A DNA stretch of 64,000 bases from Mucilaginibacter sp. UR6-11 (GCF_020880695.1 NZ_JAJIWO010000002.1:310001-374000); one strand, 5' to 3'; shown: positions 42,604 through 51,919, counted from the first letter of the stretch. Translations and numbers: made by a program. The notes: generated from the letters alone by a model not told the origin.

Positions 42604-42755
42604 GCATACGAATATTGATAACGACTAATATAGATGTTGGGTATCGTAGTTGCAAACGAGTGCATGATAGAGCCCACTGTCTGTCACTTATCCTAAACTG
42701 TTTTTTTAATATAATTCCGAACATCGTTTGTATCAGAAACGGACACCCAAAACCA

Positions 42756-42778
42756 TTAATTAGTTGACAACTAATTAA
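42756..42778. promoter_or_regulatory. perfect 23-bp palindromic operator candidate
   Basis: TTAATTAGTTG-A-CAACTAATTAA has two perfect 11-base arms around one central base. It is 48 bp upstream of the serine-hydrolase ATG. The shape and the TAGTTGACAACTA core resemble MarR-family operators, but no MarR gene is in this window. It may also control the B3 beta-lactamase, whose start is 153 bp away. Confidence 0.6.
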
Positions 42779-42792
42779 AAATCAGTATTTTG
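42764..42792 (+). promoter_or_regulatory. promoter for the serine hydrolase
   Basis: TTG at 42764-42766 (-33) and TATTTTG at 42786-42792 (-7, TAnTTTG) are 19 bp apart. The -33 element falls inside the palindrome, so a bound protein would block the polymerase. Confidence 0.45.
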
Positions 42793-42826
42793 AATAAATG
42801 GCATAGCATTTGGTCCCCATTGAGAC

Positions 42827-43906
42827 ATGAAAAAACTAGTCCTGGCTTTTGCTTTGTTTGCATTATGCGCAAATGTTTTTGCACAATCTTCTGAAACCGG
42901 TAAGTTTATTGAGGCATTTACAAAGAAAAATAACTTTAACGGAACGATTCTTATCGAGCAAAATTCAAAGACCATTTATAAGAAAAGCTTTGGATTTGCA
43001 AACTTGCCCTTTAAAGTGCCTACTACAACCGATACAAAATACAAGGTTGCGTCCATTACCAAAGCGTTTACTTCTGTCCTGATATTGCAATTAGTTGAGC
43101 AGGGAAAAATTGATTTAGAAAAACCGATTACGACCTACTTACCCGCGTATAAAGGCGCTGGCGGAATTAAAGTGACGATCAAACAATTGTTGAATATGAC
43201 TTCCGGCATGCGCAATTTTGATGAGAACGGAGCATCGCTGGACTCTGTTTTAAGAAACGGGATACCACAATACCAGTTACCTTTTACCTCTGATCAATTG
43301 TTGACTAAATTTTGCAGCTACCCCTTGGTCAAAGAACCAGGTAAGGAATTTGACTACAATAACGCCGATTTTATTATTCTTGGAAAGGTTATCGAAAAAA
43401 TCAGCGGCAAAAGCTATGAACAAAATTTACAGGAAAAAATATTCCAGCCTTTACAAATGGCCAGTTCAGGACTTTTGTCACAAAACAAGATCATTGACAA
43501 ACTGGCTGACACCTATTTTTACCGGGGCGACCTTAAAGCATTGGTTAATGACCTGCCTGTATACATGGAAAACTGGTATGCAGCAGGAGCGATCTATTCA
43601 ACAGCTGACGATATCCTGAAATTTTCAAACGCTTTATTTAGTGGAAGATTGTTAAAACAGGAAACTATGAACCAAATGTTTACTTCCGGGCTTGGTGAAT
43701 ATGGCTTGGGCGTTTGGGTATATCTGAAGTATGAAATCAATCATAAAATGTTTACCATTGTTAAGCGGCCCGGTTCTATAATGGGCGCTCAGGCCATGCT
43801 CTTTCATATACTCGAAGATGGGTCAACCATTATCATCTTAAGTAATACAGGCACTGTAAGCCTGGATGATTTCGCGGCTGACATCGCCAGGCAAATTATT
43901 AAATAA
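42827..43906 (+). CDS. serine hydrolase, class C beta-lactamase/PBP-like
   Basis: 359 residues with signal peptide (MKKLVLAFALFALCANVFAQ). SITK at Ser76-Lys79 and YNN at Tyr177-Asn179 fit SxxK and YxN of the serine beta-lactamase/DD-peptidase family. No KTG box is obvious. It is more likely a D-aminopeptidase- or esterase-type member than a true AmpC, but it sits divergent from a metallo-beta-lactamase with a shared palindrome, so a drug or cell-wall role is possible. Periplasmic. Confidence 0.9.
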   Translation: MKKLVLAFALFALCANVFAQSSETGKFIEAFTKKNNFNGTILIEQNSKTIYKKSFGFANLPFKVPTTTDTKYKVASITKAFTSVLILQLVEQGKIDLEKPITTYLPAYKGAGGIKVTIKQLLNMTSGMRNFDENGASLDSVLRNGIPQYQLPFTSDQLLTKFCSYPLVKEPGKEFDYNNADFIILGKVIEKISGKSYEQNLQEKIFQPLQMASSGLLSQNKIIDKLADTYFYRGDLKALVNDLPVYMENWYAAGAIYSTADDILKFSNALFSGRLLKQETMNQMFTSGLGEYGLGVWVYLKYEINHKMFTIVKRPGSIMGAQAMLFHILEDGSTIIILSNTGTVSLDDFAADIARQIIK

Positions 43907-44006
43907 TCAGGCACTATAACATCAACATCGGGCTGGTTTTCAATGCGATACAACCGCTGCAAAAAATTATGCACGCCCTTTGCAAACGAATGCAGGCAGG
44001 TAAACA

Positions 44007-44034
44007 AAAGGCTCCCGGTATACCGGGAGCCTTT
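44007..44034. terminator. bidirectional terminator
   Basis: A 28-base perfect palindrome (AAAGGCTCCCGGTA and its complement) ends in CTTTA. It lies between the convergent serine-hydrolase and TonB-type genes and can stop both transcripts. Confidence 0.85.
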
Positions 44035-44079
44035 ATCAATCTTTTGAAAATTTAATATTATTCACTGCCTTATGATATA

Positions 44080-46488
44080 TCAATTGCTTATATCGTCATT
44101 ACTTATGCCCCGTTTATTTTTCTTTATCGATTCTTTTAATTTTCCTAATTTATAACTCAGGGATGCGCCGAATGAGCTGAAGTTCTGCTGATCGTGGCTT
44201 ACCTGGTCAAAATTTGGCCCGAATGAATGGGTAGTGTTAATGCGGTAGCGTTTGTACGGATTATTAGTGAAGGCCGAAAAAGTCAGTTTATCTTTAATAA
44301 TATCCTTGCTCATATTAAACGATGTGCTGATATACGCGTTTGATTGCTGCTGAACGGTAAGCTGGCCGCCATTTACGTAGATATTAATGCCGGTTCGCCA
44401 GCCATTGTTTAATTTCAGGCCCGAAGTAAGGTTGGCGTTAAACATAAACCCATGATTGCGTATTGGCTGGCCGTTGCTTACCCCGGTTGCCCAGCCATGT
44501 GCCAGGCCACCGTTCAGGCTAACATTCCAGGTTTGGGTTAACGGATAGTTGAAGTTAATATTGGTTCCTAATGCCTTAGCGGTTCCGGTATTTTCAAAAC
44601 GTGTACGGGTAATATTGGTTACTTCATCATACGAAGATACCGGGAAGATAAGACCCTTTATCCAATTATACTGCAGGTTAAAAAACAGGTTGCCTTTGCC
44701 GCCCCAATCAAACCCAAATCGTACCTGGTTACCCGTTGTGGGGCGTAGATCAGGATTGCCGGAAGTTTCGAAGGTGGGGTTTGACCGGTCAACAAAAGGA
44801 TTTAACTGGTTGATACCCGGGCGCTGGATGCGCTGGTTCCAGCCAAAGCTAATACCTGTGGTTTTAAAGCGCCGGCTTAGGGCTACAGCAGGTACTACGT
44901 TAAAATATTTTTGTGATACCTGCGAAGCAGTCGACATAAAATCGGCAGCAATATCAGTATATTCAACCCTGACACCGGCTTTTAGCGACCAATTGTTGAT
45001 GGTATATTGATAAGAGTTGTAGCCGGCCAGGATAGTTTGCCGGTTGTTAAAAGTATTTGTTTTTGAGGGGTCGGCTAAATAATTGCCGCCTGAATCCTCG
45101 GCTAAATACTGAAAGTCGCTTTCGTTAAACCGGATAATTGCTTTTAAGCCTGCTTCAATGTTGATCTTATTGAGCGGATAGACATGATCTAACTGCACGG
45201 TATGCTCGCTCATTACGCTTTTATTAGCCTGGCGAAAATCGGGCAGCGCGTAATTTACCCTGTTGTTAAAAAGCTGACCGGCATTTTGGTTATTGGCAAA
45301 GCCATAATACCGGTAAGAAAAAGTAGTGAGTTGATTTTTGTTTCGGCGATAACCTTTCTGATAATTGACAGCCAGGTCTGCGCCTTTCCCGTTATTGTCA
45401 TTGTCTGTCAGCAGATCATAGCGCTGGGTAATAGCGGCGTCCTCACCTAATACTGAGTTTTGTGACGACCGCCCGGTCCCTTTGCTTCCGTTCACATTAA
45501 ACTGCCCCGAGATCAAATTAAGCGAATCGATCTCATAACTTAATTCCACACCCAGGTAAGCATTCTGATTGTCGCTCTTGCGGTCGCCTGACTGGAAAAG
45601 AGCTGATGACAGATCCTTACTGGTACGCAAAACGTCGTTTGTTGTTACGGGATTATTAGCCAGGCCACCACCGCCAAAAGCCGACAGACCAAACTTACCG
45701 GATTTGGTGGTAAATGATCCCCCGACAGACTGGCCGCCCGCCGGAAAGCGTTCGTTAATATTGATGTTGGCGTTATAGCCGTCGTCTATCGTTTTATTGG
45801 TGATGATATTAATGATGCCGGCCAACCCTTCTGCATCATATTTGGAAGAAGGTGTGGTGATAACTTCGATTTTTTGGATGCTGGATGCAGGCATGCTTTT
45901 TAAGACGTCTTTTGGATTGCGTTCCAACAAGCTCGATGGTTTGCCATTGATAAAGATCCGGTAAGCCGGGCTGCCGCTTAACTGGATGTTATCTTCAGCA
46001 TCAACCGTTAATAACGGGACCTTTCGCATCATCTCCAATACATTGTTGAATTTGCTGGTAGCATCGGCCTGTATATCGTAAGTAATCCGGTCAGCTTCCT
46101 GTTTAATAACCGGTCGGTTAGCCTTTATAGCTACAGCTTTAATTTGCGTGGCCGAGGCGCTGATAACCACATCCCCTAAATCAAGCGGCCTGTTACCGTC
46201 AGTATTGATATTTATGGATTTACCCGTATAGCCAACCAGTGTAAAACTGATTATAAATTTCCCCGGCTTAACATCACTGATGGTAAAAGTGCCATCCATT
46301 TTGCCGACAACCGTTTTTAGCTGCTGGTTATTCAGGTCTTTAAGTGCCACCGTGACAAATTCGGCAGGCTGCCGGGTTACCGAATCAATAAGCCGCCCTT
46401 TAATGTTACTGCCGGCGGTGCTTTGTGCAAGCGATGCATATACCCCCACGCACCAAAGTAATAAGGTTAAAGTTGTTTTTAGTTTCAT
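44080..46488 (-). CDS. TonB-dependent-type outer-membrane receptor (OMP beta-barrel family)
   Basis: 802 residues. The signal peptide ends near SLAQ (about 22). A CarboxypepD-regulatory-like domain follows (GRLIDSVTRQPAEFVTVALKD). The plug domain shows VLEMMRKVPLLTVDAEDNIQLSG, FINGKPSSLL and IEVITTPSSKYDAEGLAGIINIIT. The C-terminal 500 residues are a beta-barrel (outer-membrane beta-barrel family 3). No TonB box is certain. No SusD-like lipoprotein is nearby, so it is more likely a receptor for peptides, metals or small compounds than part of a starch-type locus. Confidence 0.9.
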   Translation of the reverse strand: MKLKTTLTLLLWCVGVYASLAQSTAGSNIKGRLIDSVTRQPAEFVTVALKDLNNQQLKTVVGKMDGTFTISDVKPGKFIISFTLVGYTGKSININTDGNRPLDLGDVVISASATQIKAVAIKANRPVIKQEADRITYDIQADATSKFNNVLEMMRKVPLLTVDAEDNIQLSGSPAYRIFINGKPSSLLERNPKDVLKSMPASSIQKIEVITTPSSKYDAEGLAGIINIITNKTIDDGYNANININERFPAGGQSVGGSFTTKSGKFGLSAFGGGGLANNPVTTNDVLRTSKDLSSALFQSGDRKSDNQNAYLGVELSYEIDSLNLISGQFNVNGSKGTGRSSQNSVLGEDAAITQRYDLLTDNDNNGKGADLAVNYQKGYRRNKNQLTTFSYRYYGFANNQNAGQLFNNRVNYALPDFRQANKSVMSEHTVQLDHVYPLNKINIEAGLKAIIRFNESDFQYLAEDSGGNYLADPSKTNTFNNRQTILAGYNSYQYTINNWSLKAGVRVEYTDIAADFMSTASQVSQKYFNVVPAVALSRRFKTTGISFGWNQRIQRPGINQLNPFVDRSNPTFETSGNPDLRPTTGNQVRFGFDWGGKGNLFFNLQYNWIKGLIFPVSSYDEVTNITRTRFENTGTAKALGTNINFNYPLTQTWNVSLNGGLAHGWATGVSNGQPIRNHGFMFNANLTSGLKLNNGWRTGINIYVNGGQLTVQQQSNAYISTSFNMSKDIIKDKLTFSAFTNNPYKRYRINTTHSFGPNFDQVSHDQQNFSSFGASLSYKLGKLKESIKKNKRGISNDDISN

Positions 46489-46619
46489 CTGTAAGTTGTT
46501 TTGGGGGTTAGACTACAGGCGGCCGTACTATGTTACACATAGTACTAAAATATTGCATAGAACTTTAAGATTTTGATAAAGCGCTTACAATTCACAGCTT
46601 AAAAGCCGGGATACGCTAA

Positions 46620-46840
46620 GCGGGCCATCGGTTAACCCGGAGCACGGGATGTTTGAGGAGAAGTGATGATGCCAGGTTGGTGGCTTGTAATTCGGGCGTT
46701 GCCTCCGGCCCGTGCTTTCCACTCATACTGCGCGGGCATTAGCCGCGGGCCGGTATCCGTTTCAATCACTAACGCAACAGCAGGGTGTGCGTCTGCAAAA
46801 GGGACGGGACAGGTTGGGCTGGGCGGACGCACTTCACCGC
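46620..46840. repeat. GC-rich dispersed-repeat-like segment
   Basis: Both strands carry short frames without a sensible start or family, such as HSYCAGISRGPVSVSITNATAG on the plus strand. I recall such frames as recurring spurious proteins in Mucilaginibacter and Pedobacter genomes, which would make this an intergenic repeat. That memory cannot be checked here. Within the window it appears once. Confidence 0.3.
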
Positions 46841-46841
46841 A

Positions 46842-46867
46842 CGTCATTGCGAGGAACGAAGCAATCT
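46842..46867. repeat. REP-like palindromic element
   Basis: CGTCATTGCGAGG-AACGAAGCAATCT has an ATTGC/GCAAT stem (46846-46850 with 46861-46865). This GCGAGGAACGAAGCAAT core is widely scattered in intergenic DNA of several bacterial groups. Only one copy is in the window. Confidence 0.65.
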
Positions 46868-46873
46868 AACACT

Positions 46874-47079
46874 GTCCGAAGTTTGCAACTTCGGACGACT
46901 ATGCCCGTAGTCTTTAGACTACCGGACCAAGTTAGCGCTGTCAGAATAATAATGCCAACAATGCCCGCTTGCCCGCTGTCCGAAGTTTATAATTTCGGAC
47001 GACTATGCGAGTAGTCTAAAGACTACCGGCCAAGTTAGCGCCGCCAGAATAATAATGCCAACAACGCCCGCCCGGCTCT
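46874..47079. repeat. two direct copies of a 104-bp double-hairpin unit
   Basis: Copy one is 46874-46977 and copy two starts at 46978. Each begins with a stem GTCCGAAGTT...AACTTCGGAC, then a 7-bp stem GTAGTCT/AGACTAC, then a shared CCAAGTTAGCG and AGAATAATAATGCCAACAA tail. Substitutions fall mostly in loops or as a G-U pair, so structure is conserved. Non-coding. Confidence 0.8.
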
Positions 47080-47219
47080 CCAAATTTTCGTATCTTTGAG
47101 TAACCTATACGCCTGGGGCCGGCCCGTAAATCAGCCTAAAAATTTCAAACACATTTTTACCTGTTTTTTGAAGGATTGCATTTATTTGATTGATAATCAG
47201 AGTTTTATACTAAAATGTC

Positions 47220-47387
47220 ACTACCGGTATAACCCCCAATACCCGAAAAACACCATTTTTTACTACCGGCATAGCGCCTGATACCTGAAAAGTGCCCTGT
47301 TTTACTACCGGTGAAAACGGCAATACCCGGAAAAAGGTGTTTTTTACTACCGCCAACCGGCTTTATATCGGTGTTAATTAATTACTG
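47220..47387. repeat. 42-bp tandem repeats
   Basis: ACTACCGG recurs at 47220, 47262 and 47304, with ACTACCGC at 47346, exactly 42 bases apart. Three full units and one decayed unit each carry ATACC(C/T)G then an A tract, then a T tract. All forward frames contain stops, so it is not coding. Phased A/T tracts suggest curved DNA. Confidence 0.8.
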
Positions 47388-47440
47388 CGTACACCAATAA
47401 CCCGGCCGGCCAGAGTTAATAATTAGGGTTCCGCCAAACC

Positions 47441-47469
47441 AAAAAGGCCCGGGAAAATATCCCGGGCCC
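47441..47469 (-). terminator. terminator of the sdh operon
   Basis: A 9-bp GC-rich stem pairs 47446-47454 with 47460-47468. On the minus strand it is followed by TTTTT (complement of 47441-47445), 30 bp after the sdhB stop. Confidence 0.85.
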
Positions 47470-47498
47470 CTGGCAATTGTTGTAAGTTTAAATTATCG

Positions 47499-48293
47499 TT
47501 ATTCGCCGCCGCCGCTATGGTCATGCACTTTTTCCTCGCGGAAAAGCTTGGCGCTGAAATAGTCGTTATTCATGCGGCTGATGTTGGTCAGCGTGATTTC
47601 TTTAGGGCATTCAGCCTCGCAGGCGCCGGTGTTGGTGCAGTTACCAAAGCCTTCTTCGTCCATTTGGGCTACCATGCTTTGTACGCGGCTCCAGCGCTCG
47701 GGCTGGCCCTGGGGCAACATGCCCAGCTGCGATACTTTGGCCGATACGAACAACATAGCCGAAGCGTTTTTACAAGCTGCCACGCAGGCGCCGCAACCGA
47801 TACAGGTGGCCGAGTTGAAAGCCTCGTCGGCAATAACCTTAGGGATGGGGATGATATTGGCATCGGGCACACCACCGGTATTTACCGATACGTAACCGCC
47901 GGCCTGCTGGATCCTGTCAAACGCTGCACGGTCGACCGCCAGGTCTTTGATAACCGGGAAAGCTGCTGCGCGCCACGGCTCGATGGTAATGGTTTCGCCG
48001 TCATGAAAGCTGCGCATGTGCAGCTGGCAGGTAGTAATGGCGCGTTTTGGTCCATGCGGACGGCCGTTGATATATAACGAGCACATACCGCAAATGCCTT
48101 CGCGGCAGTCGTGGTCAAAATGGATGGGCTCATCCCCTTTAAGGGAAAGGCTTTCATTCACTACATCCAGCATTTCTAAAAATGACATATCCGGCGAGAT
48201 ATTCTCGGCCTTGTAAGTCACCATTTTCCCGCTGCTGTTAGCGTCTTTTTGTCTCCACACCTTAAGTGTCAGATTCATGTTTCCGTCGCTCAT
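47499..48293 (-). CDS. sdhB: succinate dehydrogenase/fumarate reductase iron-sulfur subunit
   Basis: 264 residues. The plant-type ferredoxin cysteines are in CREGICGMC and the following CQLHM. The second part has [15 protein letters not shown] and [12 protein letters not shown] for the 4Fe-4S and 3Fe-4S centres. It passes electrons from the flavoprotein to quinone through the membrane subunit. Last gene of the sdh operon; a di-iron gene separates it from sdhA. Cytoplasmic face of the inner membrane. Confidence 0.96.
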   Translation of the reverse strand: MSDGNMNLTLKVWRQKDANSSGKMVTYKAENISPDMSFLEMLDVVNESLSLKGDEPIHFDHDCREGICGMCSLYINGRPHGPKRAITTCQLHMRSFHDGETITIEPWRAAAFPVIKDLAVDRAAFDRIQQAGGYVSVNTGGVPDANIIPIPKVIADEAFNSATCIGCGACVAACKNASAMLFVSAKVSQLGMLPQGQPERWSRVQSMVAQMDEEGFGNCTNTGACEAECPKEITLTNISRMNNDYFSAKLFREEKVHDHSGGGE

Positions 48294-48300
48294 TTTCTTT

Positions 48301-48963
48301 TTAAATTTGAGGTGTGAGATCTGACGCCTGTGCGTCTAAAATCTCAAATTGTTCTTCACTAGTTATTACCGGCTTTTTAAGAATTCTATTTTTTTCTTTA
48401 AAGCCTTCGCAATATGTATTTGTATCTTCTATTTTAAAACCACGTTCAAGGTCAATGTCGTTTTTGCGTTTATGCTCGCCCCAGGCAAAAAACCGTTCGA
48501 AAAACGGGAGCAGTTTATTGCTTTTTATCTGTTCATAAAAGTAAACTTCGTGCTCTTTTTCCTTCAGGCTCATCTCGTACAAGATCTCATCATGCTCAGT
48601 AATACCCTGGGCATTAAAAAGCCTTTTCATCCGCACATATTCGCATACGTTACCGCTTTCTAAACTGCCGGCAAAGTAAAATGGCATAAACCAACCTATC
48701 AAATAACAACTCGCGCTTATCGTTTTACCTATAACATGATCCCTAAACTCGTACCATTTTGAAGTTGGCACGTTATACAGATCCATCATTTTCAGCACTT
48801 CGGCCCTATGATTCCACTCGTCTATCTCAATTTGTTTGATAGCCGTTTTCTCATCAGCCTTACTTACAGCACCCGCATGTCCCTGGTAAGCAAACGCCGC
48901 GGCTTTCTCGCCCGAGTATGCCTGCTTCAATAGTCTAACCAAAATAGGGTCTGTAATGGTCAT
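48301..48963 (-). CDS. Coq7-like ferritin-fold di-iron protein inside the sdh operon
   Basis: 220 residues. The di-iron signature is complete: E19 (YSGEKAA), ExxH at E49-H52 (DEWNH), E102 (SLESGN), ExxH at E135-H138 (EKEH), with spacings of 30 and 33 as in ferritin-like/Coq7 four-helix bundles. A hydrophobic stretch ([16 protein letters not shown], 84-99) suggests membrane contact, as in Coq7. It begins 3 bp after the sdhA stop and ends 7 bp before sdhB. Coq7 hydroxylates ubiquinone precursors, but this lineage uses menaquinone, so the substrate must be something else. MiaE-like or ferritin-like roles are alternatives. Confidence 0.8.
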   Translation of the reverse strand: MTITDPILVRLLKQAYSGEKAAAFAYQGHAGAVSKADEKTAIKQIEIDEWNHRAEVLKMMDLYNVPTSKWYEFRDHVIGKTISASCYLIGWFMPFYFAGSLESGNVCEYVRMKRLFNAQGITEHDEILYEMSLKEKEHEVYFYEQIKSNKLLPFFERFFAWGEHKRKNDIDLERGFKIEDTNTYCEGFKEKNRILKKPVITSEEQFEILDAQASDLTPQI

Positions 48964-48966
48964 TCC

Positions 48967-50901
48967 TTATTTATAGCTACGCTGTGTTAAATGAACAAAT
49001 TCAAAGTCCAGCGCTTCTTTGTGCAATTCCTCCGGCTGGTTATCACCTTTGTACTGCCATGCACCTACGAAAGCAAATACATCGTCATTACGCAGGGCCT
49101 CGCCCTCTTCGGTCTGTGATTCCAGGCGGAAGTGGCCGCCGCATGATTCTTTGCGCATCAGGGCGTCGTCAACCATTAGTTCGCCAAGCTCCAGGAAGTC
49201 GGCCACGCGGCCGGCCCTTTCCAGTGAAGCGTTTACTTCTTCGTTAGCGCCAACTACCAAAGCGTTCTTCCAGAAATCGGCACGCAGGGCCTGTATCAAC
49301 CCTTTGGCTTTGGTAAGGCCCTCTTCGGTACGTGCCATGCCGCAATATTCCCACATAATGTGGCCCAGGTCGCGGTGGTATTCGTTTACCGTTTTGGTTC
49401 CTTTTAAAGCCAGCAATGAGTTGATACGGTCAACCACGTCCTGTTTGGTTTTGGTAAAAGCAGGGTGGCTGGCGTCAACCGGTTTCGGACCGATGGTAGC
49501 CAGGTAATCGCCCAGGGTAAACGGAATAACGAAATATCCGTCAGACAGCCCCTGCATCAATGCCGAGGCGCCCAGGCGGTTTGCGCCGTGGTCGCTAAAG
49601 TTACACTCGCCCAGGGCATAAAGGCCCGGTACGTTGGTGCTTAAGTTATAATCAACCCAAAGGCCGCCCATAGTATAGTGTACGGCCGGGTAAATGCGCA
49701 TAGGTTGGGTATATGGGTCCTCATCGGTAATCTGATAGTACATATCAAACAGGTTACCGTATTTGGCGGCTACCGCATCTTTGCCCAAACGTTTAATCGC
49801 GTCAGCAAAGTCAAGGAAAACGGCAATGCCCGATCCGCCTACGCCGCGGCCATCGTCAACCATTTCTTTAGCGTTACGTGATGCCACGTCGCGCGGAACC
49901 AGGTTACCAAATGATGGATATTTGCGTTCCAGGAAATAATCGCGGTCCTCTTCAGCTACCTGTGCGGCAGTGATCTGTTTGGTGCGCAATTTCTCGGCTA
50001 CTTCTTTTGTTTTAGGCGCCCATACACGGCCGTCGTTACGTAACGACTCAGACATCAGCGTTAGCTTGCTCTGATGATCGCCGGTAACCGGGATACAGGT
50101 TGGGTGTATTTGGGTATAGCAGGGGTTGGCAAAAAACGCACCGCGTTTATGCGCACGCCAGGCCGCTGTAACGTTTGATCCGATGGCGTTGGTTGACAGG
50201 TAGAACACGTTACCATAACCGCCGGTACATAGCAGTACCGCGTGGCCGGTATGGGTATCAATTTCGCCGGTAACCAGGTTACGGGTGATGATGCCCTTGG
50301 CATGGCCGTCAACGGTAACCACGTCCAGCATTTCGCTGCGGGTATACATTTTAACCTTACCCTTGTGGATCTGGCGGTTTAATGCCGAGTAAGCGCCTAA
50401 TAATAATTGTTGTCCGGTTTGGCCACGTGCGTAAAACGTACGTGATACCTGCGAGCCACCAAATGAGCGGTTGTCCAGCAGGCCGCCGTACTCGCGGGCA
50501 AACGGTACGCCCTGCGCCACGCACTGGTCTATAATATTTACCGATACTTCGGCCAGGCGATATACGTTGCCTTCGCGGGCGCGGTAATCGCCGCCTTTAA
50601 TGGTATCATAAAATAACCGGTAAACGCTGTCGCCATCATTCTGGTAATTTTTGGCCGCATTGATACCACCCTGTGCAGCAATAGAGTGCGCACGGCGCGG
50701 GCTATCCTGGAAACAAAATGCTTTTACATTATAACCCAACTCGGCCAGCGATGCTGCTGCTGATGCACCTGCTAAACCGGTACCTACAACTATTACATCG
50801 TATTTACGCTTGTTGGCAGGGTTAACCAGCTTTAAGTTAAATTTATGCTTGCTCCATTTTTCGGCTAATGGGCCCTGCGGAATTTTAGCATCTAAACTCA
50901 T
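48967..50901 (-). CDS. sdhA: succinate dehydrogenase/fumarate reductase flavoprotein subunit
   Basis: 644 residues. [20 protein letters not shown] binds [20 protein letters not shown] carries the covalent-FAD region, HPTCIPV the active-site block, and [17 protein letters not shown] the substrate loop. This is the Bacteroidota-type SdhA, somewhat longer than the E. coli form. It oxidises succinate or reduces fumarate on the cytoplasmic side. The ferritin-like gene follows with a 3-bp gap, so all four genes of the operon are probably one transcript. Confidence 0.96.
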   Translation of the reverse strand: MSLDAKIPQGPLAEKWSKHKFNLKLVNPANKRKYDVIVVGTGLAGASAAASLAELGYNVKAFCFQDSPRRAHSIAAQGGINAAKNYQNDGDSVYRLFYDTIKGGDYRAREGNVYRLAEVSVNIIDQCVAQGVPFAREYGGLLDNRSFGGSQVSRTFYARGQTGQQLLLGAYSALNRQIHKGKVKMYTRSEMLDVVTVDGHAKGIITRNLVTGEIDTHTGHAVLLCTGGYGNVFYLSTNAIGSNVTAAWRAHKRGAFFANPCYTQIHPTCIPVTGDHQSKLTLMSESLRNDGRVWAPKTKEVAEKLRTKQITAAQVAEEDRDYFLERKYPSFGNLVPRDVASRNAKEMVDDGRGVGGSGIAVFLDFADAIKRLGKDAVAAKYGNLFDMYYQITDEDPYTQPMRIYPAVHYTMGGLWVDYNLSTNVPGLYALGECNFSDHGANRLGASALMQGLSDGYFVIPFTLGDYLATIGPKPVDASHPAFTKTKQDVVDRINSLLALKGTKTVNEYHRDLGHIMWEYCGMARTEEGLTKAKGLIQALRADFWKNALVVGANEEVNASLERAGRVADFLELGELMVDDALMRKESCGGHFRLESQTEEGEALRNDDVFAFVGAWQYKGDNQPEELHKEALDFEFVHLTQRSYK

Positions 50902-50987
50902 GTTTTGTTTATGTTTTTGGCTGATTTGGTTGATTGGTTAATTACTTAAGTCCATCAACTGGTTCAACTTAATCTAACTCTATTTAA

Positions 50988-51776
50988 CTATTTACTGATA
51001 CTGTGCAGATAATAATAATACACCGGCATCAGCGCAAATCCCAGCGGGATGATCACCGCAAAGAACCAAGTGCCTATAAATTTTACTACCGGTGTGTATT
51101 TACGGTGTGTCCAGCCTAAGGTCTGGAACGCGCTCTGGAAACCATGCAGCAGGTGGAACGATAAGCTGCCCATTGCAATTACATAGATGATAACATACCA
51201 GAGGTTACTGAAACTGGCAGCCACCTTGGTGTGCAGATCCTTAACCCTGACAATCTCCTCATCATTTTCTGTGGTTGATGAATGTTCAAAGGTTGGGTCG
51301 GCAGGTGTAAAATCCGTAACGGTACGCTGGTTGGTCAGCACGTTGGTGCGGTATTCTTTAAAGCCTACGCTATCGGTAAATTTGTATTTATACCAAAAAT
51401 CGCCCATATGGATCACGATAAACAAAAACAGGATAGAACCCAGCAGCCCCATGTTTTTTGACGACCATGATGCCGGCGCCTTATTTTGCGATGCATAAGC
51501 AACCGGGCGCGCCTTGCGATTTTGAACGGTTAATATTAAGGCGTAAAGGGCGTGTACCAATATAGCCAGGTAAAGCAGGTAAGCTATCACTTCTATCGGC
51601 GGGAAATGCGTCAGGAAGTTGGCATACACATTAAAACCATAACCCTGGTCATTTTTAAACAGGAACAGGTTGCCGCCCAGGTGTACGATAATAAATGTAC
51701 ACAAAAACAAGCCTGTTAAAGCCATTATCAGCTTTTTGCCCAGCGATGAGTTAAAGGTTTGTTTAATTTCGCTCAT
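50988..51776 (-). CDS. sdhC: succinate dehydrogenase cytochrome b subunit
   Basis: 262 residues with five predicted helices, the single-subunit b558-type anchor typical of Bacteroidota and epsilon-type enzymes. KLIMALTGLFLCTFIIVHLGGNLFLF is the first helix, and further haem histidines are in VHALYAL, FIVIHMGDFW and SFHLLHGFQSAF. It holds two haems and the menaquinone site. First gene of the operon. Confidence 0.95.
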   Translation of the reverse strand: MSEIKQTFNSSLGKKLIMALTGLFLCTFIIVHLGGNLFLFKNDQGYGFNVYANFLTHFPPIEVIAYLLYLAILVHALYALILTVQNRKARPVAYASQNKAPASWSSKNMGLLGSILFLFIVIHMGDFWYKYKFTDSVGFKEYRTNVLTNQRTVTDFTPADPTFEHSSTTENDEEIVRVKDLHTKVAASFSNLWYVIIYVIAMGSLSFHLLHGFQSAFQTLGWTHRKYTPVVKFIGTWFFAVIIPLGFALMPVYYYYLHSISK

Positions 51777-51802
51777 TATTTTATTGTAAATGAATATTTA
51801 CG

Positions 51803-51810
51803 CAAAAGTA
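51803..51810 (-). promoter_or_regulatory. -7 box for the sdh operon
   Basis: The minus-strand TACTTTTG fits TAnnTTTG, 26 bases before the sdhC start. The -33 element is not clear. Confidence 0.45.
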
Positions 51811-51919
51811 TTTATTAAAAGCCAAAAGATATAAATGGTTTCTATTAATTAACAGGCAATCCATTATTTAGAAACAATCTAATAAAGAGTGTATTTTTTC
51901 TGTTAATATTCGTTTCTGA

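Larger units (their letters stand above)
46489..47498. other. 1-kb non-coding repeat island
   Basis: About 1 kb between the TonB-type gene and the sdhB 3' end, with only short overlapping ORFs that I reject. It contains, left to right, a GC-rich segment like a dispersed repeat (46620-46840), a REP-like hairpin (46842-46867), two 104/103-bp copies of a double-hairpin unit (46874-47079), AT-rich DNA, 42-bp tandem repeats (47220-47387) and the sdh operon terminator. It looks like an accumulation of intergenic repeats. Confidence 0.7.

Noticed and set aside
46663-47014. Overlapping frames of 68-100 residues in the repeat island as possible genes
   Set aside because: They overlap on both strands, have no family or plausible start, and lie on repeat-like DNA with hairpins.
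47096-47281. 61-residue frame across the 42-bp repeats
   Set aside because: The repeats interrupt every frame with stops, and the product has no signal or fold.
46489-47498. CRISPR array
   Set aside because: The 42-bp units are contiguous with no separate spacers, and no cas gene is present.
47517-48077. 186-residue frame antisense to sdhB
   Set aside because: sdhB has complete iron-sulfur motifs on the other strand; this is a shadow frame.
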